Positions 46,656 through 54,394 of a DNA stretch of 64,000 nucleotides are shown one piece after another. Positions within the stretch are counted from its first letter, which is position 1; each line of letters begins with the position of its first letter. This DNA comes from CAYFMP01 sp964344215 (GTDB taxonomy: Bacteria; Pseudomonadota; Alphaproteobacteria; Rhodospirillales; Casp-alpha2). The stretch spans positions 62,001-126,000 of the forward strand of contig CAYFMP010000002.1 in the NCBI GenBank assembly GCA_964344215.1, in the 5' to 3' direction. The notes beneath the pieces were generated by a model. The model saw nothing but the letters and a program-made list of their open reading frames with translations, had not been told where the DNA came from and did not search any database. The position numbers and the translations under genes were made by a program.

Positions 46656-47330
46656 ATGATCAGCGCGTTCTCGAAGGGCATCTCCCAGCTTAGCGACCGT
46701 CCCACTCAAAAGGTGCTCTGGTTCTGCATCGGGGCATCGGTGTTGGTGTTTGTCTGCCTGTGGTTTGTGATCGGCTTCGTTCTCATCGAGCATGTCTTCA
46801 TCACGATCGGCTGGCTCGAATCGATCATCGATATCTTGGGCGGGCTGGCGACCTTGCTCCTGACCTGGTTCCTGTTTCCGGGAGTCGTCAGTGCCGTCGT
46901 CGGCCTGTTCCTCGAGCAAATCGCCGTTTGCGTCGAGGCTCGTCATTATCCCGGCCTGCCGAAGGTGGATGGGCTTTCGTTTTCGCAGTCTTTGGCGGCG
47001 ACGCTTCGATATCTGGCGGTGCTTCTCCTTCTCAACATGTTTCTGCTGGTGTTTCTGTTCGTGCCGCCCGTATTCCCTTTTGTCTTCTATTCGGTGAACG
47101 GTTATCTTCTCAGCCGGGAGTACTTCGAGATGGTCGCCCACCGCCGCTTGCCGCCGGCCGAAGCGCGCGCCTTGCGGCGCAAGAACAGAGCAACGCTGTT
47201 CGTGGCCGGCGTTGCCATCGCGGTGTTGCTGACCGTGCCGCTGGTCAACTTGCTGGCGCCGGTGATCGCGACCGCCGCCATGGTCCACCTGTTCGAGGCC
47301 TGGCGGAATCCAGCGACGCCCGACGGCTGA
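46656..47330 (+). CDS. EI24/CysZ-like membrane protein
   Basis: A 224-residue inner-membrane protein with about four to five hydrophobic segments (about 27-50, 64-85, 125-150, 190-215). It has the EI24-domain features GLPKVDGLSFSQSLAATLRY and NGYLLSREYFEMVAHRRLP. Relatives include the sulfate transporter CysZ, but no sulfur-assimilation gene is nearby, so the substrate is unknown. The ATG 46656 (MISAFSKGISQLSD) matches the usual start; the upstream frame is not membrane-like. Followed after 24 bases by the bactofilin gene. Confidence 0.85.
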   Translation: MISAFSKGISQLSDRPTQKVLWFCIGASVLVFVCLWFVIGFVLIEHVFITIGWLESIIDILGGLATLLLTWFLFPGVVSAVVGLFLEQIAVCVEARHYPGLPKVDGLSFSQSLAATLRYLAVLLLLNMFLLVFLFVPPVFPFVFYSVNGYLLSREYFEMVAHRRLPPAEARALRRKNRATLFVAGVAIAVLLTVPLVNLLAPVIATAAMVHLFEAWRNPATPDG

Positions 47331-47354
47331 ACCACGGAAACCCAAGTTTAGGTG

Positions 47355-47999
47355 ATGAGCATGTTCAACAAGAAAAAGGACGGAGACAAGCCGTCTTCCG
47401 ACGAACCGAAATCGGACGACATTTCGGCGCCGCCCCTTAAACCCTTCTCCAGGAAGGGCTCGCACATTCCGGCCAAACCGCCGGCGGCGGCGACCTTTCA
47501 CCCCGAAGTTCCGCGGCGGGTGCCGGACATCCCGGGCCCGGCTGCCCGCAGGGCCGACCGCCCGCTGGCTGGCGATGCCGACAGCAAGCGCCTGGTGATC
47601 GGGCGCGATATTCGCCTCAAGGGCGAGATCACGTCGTGCGACAAGCTCATCGTCGAGGGTCACGTGGAGGTCACGCTATCGAACGCTCGCGCCATCGAAG
47701 TCACGCCGAGCGGTTTCTTTAACGGCGTCGCCGACGTCGAGGAGGCCGAGATCAGCGGCCGCTACGAAGGCGAGCTGATCGCCCGCGATCGCCTCGTGGT
47801 CCGGGCCGGCGGCCGGATCAGCGGTGCCATACGCTATGGCCGCATCGTTATCGAATCGGGCGGCGAGATCTCGGGCGACATGCAGACCCTGGGCCAAAGC
47901 GAGCCCGAGGCCGCCGAGCAGGCGGAAGCGCAGGAACCGGCTTCGAAATCGGCCGATAAACCGAAGGCGAAATCGTCGTCATCGACAAAGAAGAAATGA
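47355..47999 (+). CDS. Bactofilin (polymer-forming cytoskeletal protein)
   Basis: A 214-residue protein. A proline-rich, disordered N-terminal tail (about 1-70) precedes the beta-helical bactofilin core (about 75-165) with repeated hydrophobic strands (KRLVIGRDIRLKGEITSCDKL in part, LIVEGHVEVTL, GRYEGELIARDRLVV). A charged Ala/Glu/Lys-rich tail follows. Bactofilins self-polymerise without nucleotides and localise envelope enzymes. The stop overlaps the start of the next gene (ATGA). Starts at 47352 (GTG), 47355 or 47361 are all possible. Confidence 0.9.
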   Translation: MSMFNKKKDGDKPSSDEPKSDDISAPPLKPFSRKGSHIPAKPPAAATFHPEVPRRVPDIPGPAARRADRPLAGDADSKRLVIGRDIRLKGEITSCDKLIVEGHVEVTLSNARAIEVTPSGFFNGVADVEEAEISGRYEGELIARDRLVVRAGGRISGAIRYGRIVIESGGEISGDMQTLGQSEPEAAEQAEAQEPASKSADKPKAKSSSSTKKK

Positions 48000-48529
48000 G
48001 CGGGCGGCGTTTCGGGAGCCTTTCTCGGACAGGCGTTCGGGGGCCGGTCCGGATGGCCGTTCTAGCGGCGGCTCTCGCCATCGGCGCCTGCCAAAATACT
48101 CCCGGTCCCGTACATGCCGTTTCGGAAGCCCCGGAGCCGGTGGCCGAACCCCAGCAGCCGACACCGGAGGTCGCCTCGCCCGAACCGGCCCAGCCTGTCG
48201 AACAGGCGGTGGTACCGATGGCGCCGCCGGTACCGACGGTACCGGCCAAGGTCTACCCGGCTCCGGATCACTTGAAGGGGCTCGATCGCGAGGCCGTCGT
48301 CAAGCTGCTCGGCGATCCCGGTTTCAAGCGCCGCGACACGCCGGCCGAAATCTGGCGATACCGGGCCGAGAGCTGCATTCTCGACGTCTTTCTATACCGC
48401 GACGGGAGCGGGCCGGTATTTCGGGTGACACATTTCGAGACGCGGCACCGGGGCAGCGCCGAGGAACTCTCCGCCAAGGAGTGTTTCGTCACCCTGCTGA
48501 AGGCCCGAGAGAACGCCGCGACCGGTTAG
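47996..48529 (+). CDS. Proline-rich lipoprotein of unknown function
   Basis: A 177-residue protein with a lipoprotein signal peptide: hydrophobic run about 20-31 and lipobox ALAIGAC with Cys near residue 32. A Pro/Glu/Ala-rich linker (about 38-85) is followed by a conserved-looking globular end (LKGLDREAVVKLLGDPGF, WRYRAESCILDVFLY, FETRHRGSAEELSAKECF). The end has a pattern like SmpA/OmlA-type small domains, but this is not certain. The start overlaps the bactofilin stop by 4 bases, so the two proteins are coupled. It converges on nth. Confidence 0.8.
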   Translation: MSGRRFGSLSRTGVRGPVRMAVLAAALAIGACQNTPGPVHAVSEAPEPVAEPQQPTPEVASPEPAQPVEQAVVPMAPPVPTVPAKVYPAPDHLKGLDREAVVKLLGDPGFKRRDTPAEIWRYRAESCILDVFLYRDGSGPVFRVTHFETRHRGSAEELSAKECFVTLLKARENAATG

Positions 48530-48558
48530 CGCCGCCGGGCCGGCCCGGGCGAGGCTCA

Positions 48559-49191
48559 CTAGACGGTTTTGCCCTTGAATCGGCAAAGGTCGTAGACGAC
48601 GCAGGCGGCGCAGTCGGGTTTGCGCGCCTTACACACGTAGCGCCCGTGCAGGATCAGCCAGTGGTGCGCGTGCAGCTTCCATTTGCCGGGAGTCCGTTTC
48701 AGCAAACTCCTCTCCACGGCCAGCGGCGTTTTGCCGGGAGCCAGGCCAGTGCGGTTGGAAACCCGGTAGATATGGGTGTCGACGGCGATGGTCGGCTCCG
48801 AGAAGGCGACGTTGCGGACCACGTTGGCGGTCTTGCGCCCGACACCGGGCAGCGCCTCCAGGGCCGCTTGGTCGTTGGGGACCGCGCCGCCGTGCTTTTC
48901 GACGAGAATCTCGCTCAACCGGATCACGTTCTTGGCCTTGGTGTTATAGAGGCCGATCGACTTGATGTAGCCTTTCAGTTCGGCTTCGCCCAGCGCCACC
49001 ATCTTTTCGGCCGAATCGGCTTTCTTGAAGAGCGGCTCGGTGGCTTTGTTGACGCCGGCGTCGGTGGCCTGCGCCGACAGCACCACGGCCACCAGCAGCG
49101 TATAAGCGTTGATGTATTCGAGATCGCTCCGCGGATCCGGGCGTGCGGCGGCCAGGCGCGCGTAAAACTCGTCGATGTCGGATTTCCTCAT
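48559..49191 (-). CDS. nth: Endonuclease III
   Basis: A 210-residue DNA glycosylase/AP lyase for oxidised pyrimidines. The helix-hairpin-helix LPGVGRKTANVV carries the catalytic lysine, and the catalytic aspartate is in VDTHIYRVSNRTGL. A C-terminal [4Fe-4S] loop has four cysteines (Cys-x6-Cys-x2-Cys-x5-Cys, starting CKARKPDCAAC). Nearby dapB is a usual neighbour in the class. Confidence 0.97.
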   Translation of the reverse strand: MRKSDIDEFYARLAAARPDPRSDLEYINAYTLLVAVVLSAQATDAGVNKATEPLFKKADSAEKMVALGEAELKGYIKSIGLYNTKAKNVIRLSEILVEKHGGAVPNDQAALEALPGVGRKTANVVRNVAFSEPTIAVDTHIYRVSNRTGLAPGKTPLAVERSLLKRTPGKWKLHAHHWLILHGRYVCKARKPDCAACVVYDLCRFKGKTV

Positions 49192-49213
49192 GCCTCCCCC
49201 TTTTCGAAATCTT

Positions 49214-49241
49214 TTGCACCGATTTGCGATTTTCCTATGAT
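49214..49241 (+). promoter_or_regulatory. Promoter of the DUF2244 gene, possibly giving a leaderless mRNA
   Basis: Plus strand: TTGCAC (49214-49219), 16-base spacer, TATGAT (49236-49241, five of six bases). The start codon at 49247 lies only five bases past the -10 hexamer, so transcription should begin at or next to the A of the ATG. Confidence 0.45.
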
Positions 49242-49246
49242 AGGCG

Positions 49247-49741
49247 ATGATCCGAAACCAGGCGAGCGATGTCCTTTTTCACGCCGAGCTTCGGCCCAAT
49301 CGCAGCGCCGGCCTCAGCGTCGCCAATAACGTGCTGATCTTTCTCCTCGTCGTTTTCGTGCCGACGGCGATCGGGTTCACGCTGGCCGGGGCCTGGCCGG
49401 TGTTCGGATTTTTGGGATTGGAGCTTGTCCTGTTGTACGGGGCGCTGCGCCTGAACCTGAGATCGAGCCGGGTCGTCGAGACCATCGCCGTCACCCGTTC
49501 CCGCCTGACGGTGCATCGCCGCAACCCATGGGGCCGCGACCAATCCTGGTCCCTGCAGCCGCAATGGCTGAACGTCGACGCCGACCGGCGGGGCCGCCTC
49601 GAGCTTCGATCGCAGGGCCGCATCCTGGCCCTCGGCGCCTTCCTGACCCGGGCCGAGCGAGTGGCGCTGGCCGATAAGCTGCAACGGGCGCTGGCTGCCC
49701 TGGCCCAACCGTGCCGGCCGACCGTTCCGGACACCGCGTAA
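49247..49741 (+). CDS. DUF2244 domain membrane protein
   Basis: A 164-residue protein with two closely spaced membrane segments (about 26-45 and 48-65) followed by a cytoplasmic beta-rich domain (TIAVTRSRLTVHRRNPWG). It matches the DUF2244 family, often found near cytochrome oxidase or nth/dapB genes; the function is unknown. The gene converges on dapB with 14 bases between stops. Confidence 0.85.
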   Translation: MIRNQASDVLFHAELRPNRSAGLSVANNVLIFLLVVFVPTAIGFTLAGAWPVFGFLGLELVLLYGALRLNLRSSRVVETIAVTRSRLTVHRRNPWGRDQSWSLQPQWLNVDADRRGRLELRSQGRILALGAFLTRAERVALADKLQRALAALAQPCRPTVPDTA

Positions 49742-49755
49742 GAAACGATAGCGCC

Positions 49756-50556
49756 CTAGGTCAGGTCCAGCACGTCGCGCATGGAATAGAGACCGGGCGG
49801 ATTGCCGGCGCACCACAGCGCCGCGCGCACCGCGCCGGTGGCGAAAACGTTGCGCGACGAGGCCTTGTGGGTCAGCTCGATGCGTTCGCCGGGGCCGGCG
49901 AAGACGACGCTGTGATCGCCGAACACATCGCCGCCGCGCAGACTGGCGAAACCGATGCGGCCGACCGCTCGTTCGCCGGTGTGGCCGTCGCGGCCGCGGT
50001 CCGAAACCGCTTCGAGGTCGACGCCGCGCCCGGCCGCCGCCGCCGCGCCCAGCATCAGCGCGGTGCCGGACGGCGCATCGACCTTGTGGCGGTGATGCAT
50101 TTCGACGACCTCGACGTCGTATTCCGCACCCAACACCGCCGCCGCCCGCTCGGTCAGGCCGAGCAGCAGATTGACGCCGAGGCTCATGTTGCCGGCCTGG
50201 ACGATGGCCGTCCTTTCCGCCGCCCTCGCCAGCGCCTGCATGTCGTCGGTACCGAGTCCGGTGGTCCCGACGACCAGGGCGACGCCGGTTTCGGCGGCGA
50301 GCTCGGCGTGGGCGACGGTTGCGGCCGGGGCCGTGAAGTCGAGGACGACGTCGGAGTCCGCGAACAGCTCGGCGGCATCGTCGGTGACCCGGTGCCCGGG
50401 CTCCTCGTAACCGGCCAGCGACGCCAGGTCGGCGCCGATGTATTCGCTGCCCGGCTGCTCGGTGCCGCCGGCGAGCTCGGCCCCCTCGGTGACGATAACC
50501 TCGGCCACCAGCATCCGGCCCATGCGTCCGGCGCATCCCGTTACTCCGATTTTCAT
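49756..50556 (-). CDS. dapB: 4-hydroxy-tetrahydrodipicolinate reductase
   Basis: A 266-residue NAD(P)H-dependent enzyme of the lysine/diaminopimelate pathway. The nucleotide-binding start is GVTGCAGRMGRMLVAEV. The catalytic stretch is EMHHRHKVDAPSGTAL, with the His-His pair and Lys. The C-terminal half ends YSMRDVLDLT. A strong promoter lies 285-313 bases upstream, giving an unusually long leader. In many relatives dapB directly follows dnaJ; here three other genes intervene. Confidence 0.96.
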   Translation of the reverse strand: MKIGVTGCAGRMGRMLVAEVIVTEGAELAGGTEQPGSEYIGADLASLAGYEEPGHRVTDDAAELFADSDVVLDFTAPAATVAHAELAAETGVALVVGTTGLGTDDMQALARAAERTAIVQAGNMSLGVNLLLGLTERAAAVLGAEYDVEVVEMHHRHKVDAPSGTALMLGAAAAAGRGVDLEAVSDRGRDGHTGERAVGRIGFASLRGGDVFGDHSVVFAGPGERIELTHKASSRNVFATGAVRAALWCAGNPPGLYSMRDVLDLT

Positions 50557-50840
50557 GGCCGTTTCTCCCTCGACGCAAGCGTTGGCGATTGTTTAGGCGA
50601 GGGGCGGGCGGAAGGCCAGCCCTTCCCGATCAACGGTTCGGCGCCGGCTGCCTCGAAGCTCGGATAGGGCGCCTTAAGCCTTTGTTTTAAAGGGACACCG
50701 ATGGAAAGGAAACGGAACGGCGCCAATTTCAAACCTTAACATTCTTTAACGTCTTCGGCGGACGCCACGCGGTCGTTACGATTTCGCAATAAACCCGTTT
50801 CCCGTCGATCGCCGCGCTTGCCTGAACAACACAAAGCACG
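50557..50840 (-). promoter_or_regulatory. Long dapB leader, no gene recognised
   Basis: If the promoter at 50841-50869 serves dapB, the mRNA has a leader of about 278 bases. It contains one short stem (GGAAGG/CCTTCC within 50610-50626). No riboswitch class is recognised. On the plus strand a 12-codon reading frame (50701-50739, MERKRNGANFKP) with a good Shine-Dalgarno is present, but it leads into no plus-strand gene. Confidence 0.35.
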
Positions 50841-50869
50841 AACATATACCATTTAAATAGGATTGTCAA
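50841..50869 (-). promoter_or_regulatory. Strong promoter upstream of dapB
   Basis: Minus strand: perfect TTGACA (50864-50869), 17-base spacer, TATGTT -10 (50841-50846), in an AT-rich stretch just after the glycosylase stop codon. Next to it AAAAAAGCGGATTTTTT (50872-50888) could be a weak AT-type terminator for the upstream gene. Confidence 0.5.
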
Positions 50870-50890
50870 GTAAAAAAGCGGATTTTTTCC

Positions 50891-51562
50891 TTAATCTCCT
50901 ATGCTGCACGCCAGGGTCTTGGAGATATGGGCCAGCGGCAGCCCGCTTTCGGCCGCCCAGCCGTTGAAGGCGGCCTGCACCGCAGCCATCGCGCTCTTCG
51001 AGGTCGGCTCCTTGTCGACGACGCCGGCGGCGATCAGCGCCGCGCTCACGTCGGTGCTCAGGATGAAGCCGTCGCGGCCCATGAAGCGCAGGAAAATCTG
51101 GCCGCTCCGGCCTCCTAAGCGGGCGCCGCAGGTTTTCAGCAACTCCAGCAGCCCGACGAAGTCGTCGTTCGGCCAGTCGGCGAAACAGGCGGCGGCCGAG
51201 CCGTACTGGAGGGCAAGATCGACCAGCAGGGCGGCGTTGTGGCCGACGGTGGCGATCTTCTGGCCGTTGCGGACGATGCGTGGGTCCTTCAGCAGCCGGT
51301 CCGTATCCTCGTCGGACCACAGCGACAGGCGCGCAGGGTCGAAGCCCCCGAAGGCCGCCTCGAAGCCGTCCCACTTGTCGTCGATCACTTTCCACCTGAA
51401 GCCGGCCTGGAAGATGCGCCTGGTCATGCCGGAAAGCCAGCGGTCGTCGGGAATGCGCTTCAGCTCGGCCGGGCTTTTCACCGCCGGCATCAGCGCCGCC
51501 AGCGCCGCCGGCCCGCCCTTGCGGGCTTCGGCTTGCGATTGCAGAACCTTAAACTCGGTCAT
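50891..51562 (-). CDS. DNA-3-methyladenine glycosylase I family protein
   Basis: A 223-residue protein of the Tag/HhH glycosylase type. Typical segments: DDRWLSGMTRRIFQAGFRWKVIDDKWDGF (in parts), FNGWAAESGLPLAHISKTL at the end, and GFILSTDVSAALI. Such enzymes remove 3-methyladenine from DNA. The zinc-ligand pattern of E. coli Tag (Cys4/His17/His175/Cys179) is not evident, so it belongs to a related subfamily. It lies in the accessory stretch between dapB and dnaJ. Confidence 0.75.
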   Translation of the reverse strand: MTEFKVLQSQAEARKGGPAALAALMPAVKSPAELKRIPDDRWLSGMTRRIFQAGFRWKVIDDKWDGFEAAFGGFDPARLSLWSDEDTDRLLKDPRIVRNGQKIATVGHNAALLVDLALQYGSAAACFADWPNDDFVGLLELLKTCGARLGGRSGQIFLRFMGRDGFILSTDVSAALIAAGVVDKEPTSKSAMAAVQAAFNGWAAESGLPLAHISKTLACSIGD

Positions 51563-51651
51563 GACGCCCTCTCATAGCGATAGGGCATATTATGGAACAG
51601 GGGTCGGGCGCAAGGCGGCGAGACCGCAGTAGAAAAGACCGACAAGCACGA

Positions 51652-51681
51652 CCGGCCGCCGGTACAACAACCGGCGGCCGG
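51652..51681 (-). terminator. Perfect 12-bp hairpin after the beta-propeller fragment
   Basis: CCGGCCGCCGGT (51652-51663) and ACCGGCGGCCGG (51670-51681), with a 6-base loop. It lies 38 bases past the stop of the truncated gene on the minus strand. The U-rich part (TCTTTT) comes only about 15 bases later, so it is an imperfect intrinsic terminator or 3'-end stabiliser. Confidence 0.5.
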
Positions 51682-51719
51682 ACGCTCGATCTCCGTGACC
51701 CTTGGAAACCGGTGCCGGC

Positions 51720-52280
51720 CTAATGCCCGGCCAGGTCGTTCCACTTGGGCAGCAACACGATGCAGTTGGGGTTGAATCCCTTGTTCTTCAGGGTATCGAC
51801 GGAAGCCACCACTTCCTGGGTGTTGCGGTCGAGCACCGTGATCGAACCGTCGTCCATGCCCTCGAGGTTGATAAACGCGTTCTGCACGAAGGCGTAGCGG
51901 CCGGCCTTGTCGAAGCCGACGTGATGGGCGCCCGCCGCCGTCTTGGTGGTCTTCAAGAGCTTCGGCTTGGCCGGGTCGGACGAGATGTCGAAGCTGTGGA
52001 AGTGACCCGGGTTGGCCGTCGTCACGTAAAGGCGGTCGGCCGTCTCGTTGAAGTAGAGCTCCAAGGGCACGTTGGAGCCCGAACCCTCGAAGCTGTGGGC
52101 GCGGGCGACGTCGAAGCCCTTGCTCGCGGCGTTCCAGGTCGCCGTCCACAGCTCGTTGCCGAACATGTTGGTGACGTAGGCGACCGGCGGGTTGGCGCCG
52201 GGCACGAACAGGATCTCGACCGGCGAGACGCCCGACGGCGAGGGCTTGTCGGAGAGCTTGTAGGTCTCGAGCGGCCGGGC
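51720..52280 (-). pseudogene. C-terminal fragment of a YncE/YVTN-like beta-propeller protein
   Basis: About 187 residues of beta-propeller sequence with repeated blade patterns: PPVAYVTNMFGNELWTATW, ELYFNETADRLYVTTANPGH, HHVGFDKAGRYAFVQNAF and DDGSITVLDRNTQEVVASVD. It starts abruptly in a blade (RPLETYKLSDKP), with no start codon, signal peptide or ribosome-binding site of its own. The first blades of a 7-bladed propeller and the export signal expected for this type are missing. The stop and 3' hairpin are intact, so the 5' part was lost, probably when the segment with the SDR gene was joined at about 52281. The exact family (YncE-like, cytochrome d1-like or selenium-binding-like) is not certain. 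Confidence 0.7.
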
Positions 52281-52384
52281 CGCTCCGTATGGGCAACCAG
52301 GCTTGCCAGAGCCGAGCCGCCTCCCTAGGCTTCCGGCGACGTATTCCGTACGCCGCAAGCGGCAGCTTTCAAAGAAGGACTGAC

Positions 52385-53128
<744 letters not shown>

Positions 53129-53144
53129 GGGCGCATCGCCGGGT

Positions 53145-54299
53145 CTATTCCTCCTTCAAGTCCTCCCACAGGTCCTTGACCTTGTCGAAGAAGCCGTGCG
53201 CCTGCGGGCTGTGTTTCTCGGTCGGGCCTTCCTTCTCGAACTCCTTCAAGAGTTCCATCTGGCGCTTGGTCAGGTTGACCGGGGTCTCGACCATGGCCTG
53301 AACGAACATGTCGCCGCGCGCCTTCGATCTGAGCACCGTCATGCCCTTGTTCTTCAAGCGGAACTGGTGGCCGGTCGGGGTGCCGTCGGGGATGGTGATC
53401 CGCGCCCGGCCGCCATCGACGGTCGGCACCTCGACGGTGCCGCCCAGGGCCGCCGTCGTCATCGGGATCGGCACCCGGCAAAAGATGTCGGCGCCGTCGC
53501 GTTGAAAGATTCGGTGCGGCCTGACCGTCAGGAAGATATAGAGATCGCCCGGCGGCGCGCCGCGCAGGCCCGCCTCGCCCTCGCCGGCCAGCCGGATGCG
53601 GGTGCCGTCCTCGACGCCTTCCGGGATGTTGACGCTCAGCGTCTTTTCCTTGTGCACGCGCCCCGAACCGGCGCACGCCCCGCACGGATCCTTGATGACC
53701 TGGCCGGTGCCCTGGCAGGTCGGGCAGGTGCGCTCGACCGTGAAGAACCCCGATTGCGAGCGGACCCGGCCGTGGCCCTGGCAGGTGCCGCACGCGGTCG
53801 GGCCCGACTTCGAGGCGGCGCCGGAGCCGTTGCACTGCTCGCAGGCGACCGAGGTCGGAACGCGGATCTCCGCCTGCTTGCCGCGAAACGCATCCTCCAG
53901 CGTTACTTCCATGTTGAAGCGCAGGTCCGAGCCCTTGCCCGGTCGGGCGCCGCCGCGGCCGCCGGCCTGATGAACGCCGAATTCGCCGAACATTTCGTCG
54001 AAGATGTCGGCGAAACCCGACGCGAAGCCGCCGCCGAAACCGCCGAAACCGCCGGGGCCGCCGGGGCCGCCTTGCTCGAAGGCGGCGTGGCCGAAACGAT
54101 CGTAGGCGGCGCGCTTTTCCGGGTCTTTCAGAATTTCGTAGGCTTCGTTGACCTCCTTGAAGGATTTCTCGGCCGCCGTGTCGTCCGGATTGCGGTCGGG
54201 ATGGTATTGCATGGCGAGCTTGCGGTACGCCTTCTTGATGGCGTCGTCCTCGGCGTCGCGCTCGACGCCGAGAGTCGAATAGTAATCCTGCTTAGCCAT
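53145..54299 (-). CDS. dnaJ: Chaperone protein DnaJ
   Basis: A 384-residue co-chaperone. The J domain (1-70) has YHPDRNPDD with the HPD motif. A Gly/Phe-rich stretch follows (about 75-115). The zinc-binding centre has four Cys-x2-Cys-x-Gly-x-Gly repeats (CEQCNGSG, CGTCQGHG, CPTCQGTG, CGACAGSG). The C-terminal substrate-binding domains follow. It delivers unfolded proteins to DnaK and stimulates its ATPase. It lies 95 bases after dnaK. Confidence 0.98.
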   Translation of the reverse strand: MAKQDYYSTLGVERDAEDDAIKKAYRKLAMQYHPDRNPDDTAAEKSFKEVNEAYEILKDPEKRAAYDRFGHAAFEQGGPGGPGGFGGFGGGFASGFADIFDEMFGEFGVHQAGGRGGARPGKGSDLRFNMEVTLEDAFRGKQAEIRVPTSVACEQCNGSGAASKSGPTACGTCQGHGRVRSQSGFFTVERTCPTCQGTGQVIKDPCGACAGSGRVHKEKTLSVNIPEGVEDGTRIRLAGEGEAGLRGAPPGDLYIFLTVRPHRIFQRDGADIFCRVPIPMTTAALGGTVEVPTVDGGRARITIPDGTPTGHQFRLKNKGMTVLRSKARGDMFVQAMVETPVNLTKRQMELLKEFEKEGPTEKHSPQAHGFFDKVKDLWEDLKEE

Positions 54300-54394
54300 C
54301 GGAACAGGTCCGTCGGCGAACCGCGAAAGTCCGAACGCCGGGGCGGGCAGGCGAGGCGGCTGTCATCGCGTCCGTCCTTCTCCCGCCCAACCGA

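Noticed and set aside
50701..50739. 12-codon reading frame MERKRNGANFKP with a good Shine-Dalgarno
   Set aside because: It is on the plus strand, with only minus-strand genes around; no evidence of transcription or conservation.
50736..50750. TTAA-N6-TTAAC, similar to a CtrA site
   Set aside because: The CtrA box has a 7-base spacer, and no cell-cycle gene is near; likely chance in an AT-rich stretch.
52281..52384. Insertion-sequence end at the propeller/SDR breakpoint
   Set aside because: No terminal inverted repeats, target duplication or transposase remnant could be recognised.
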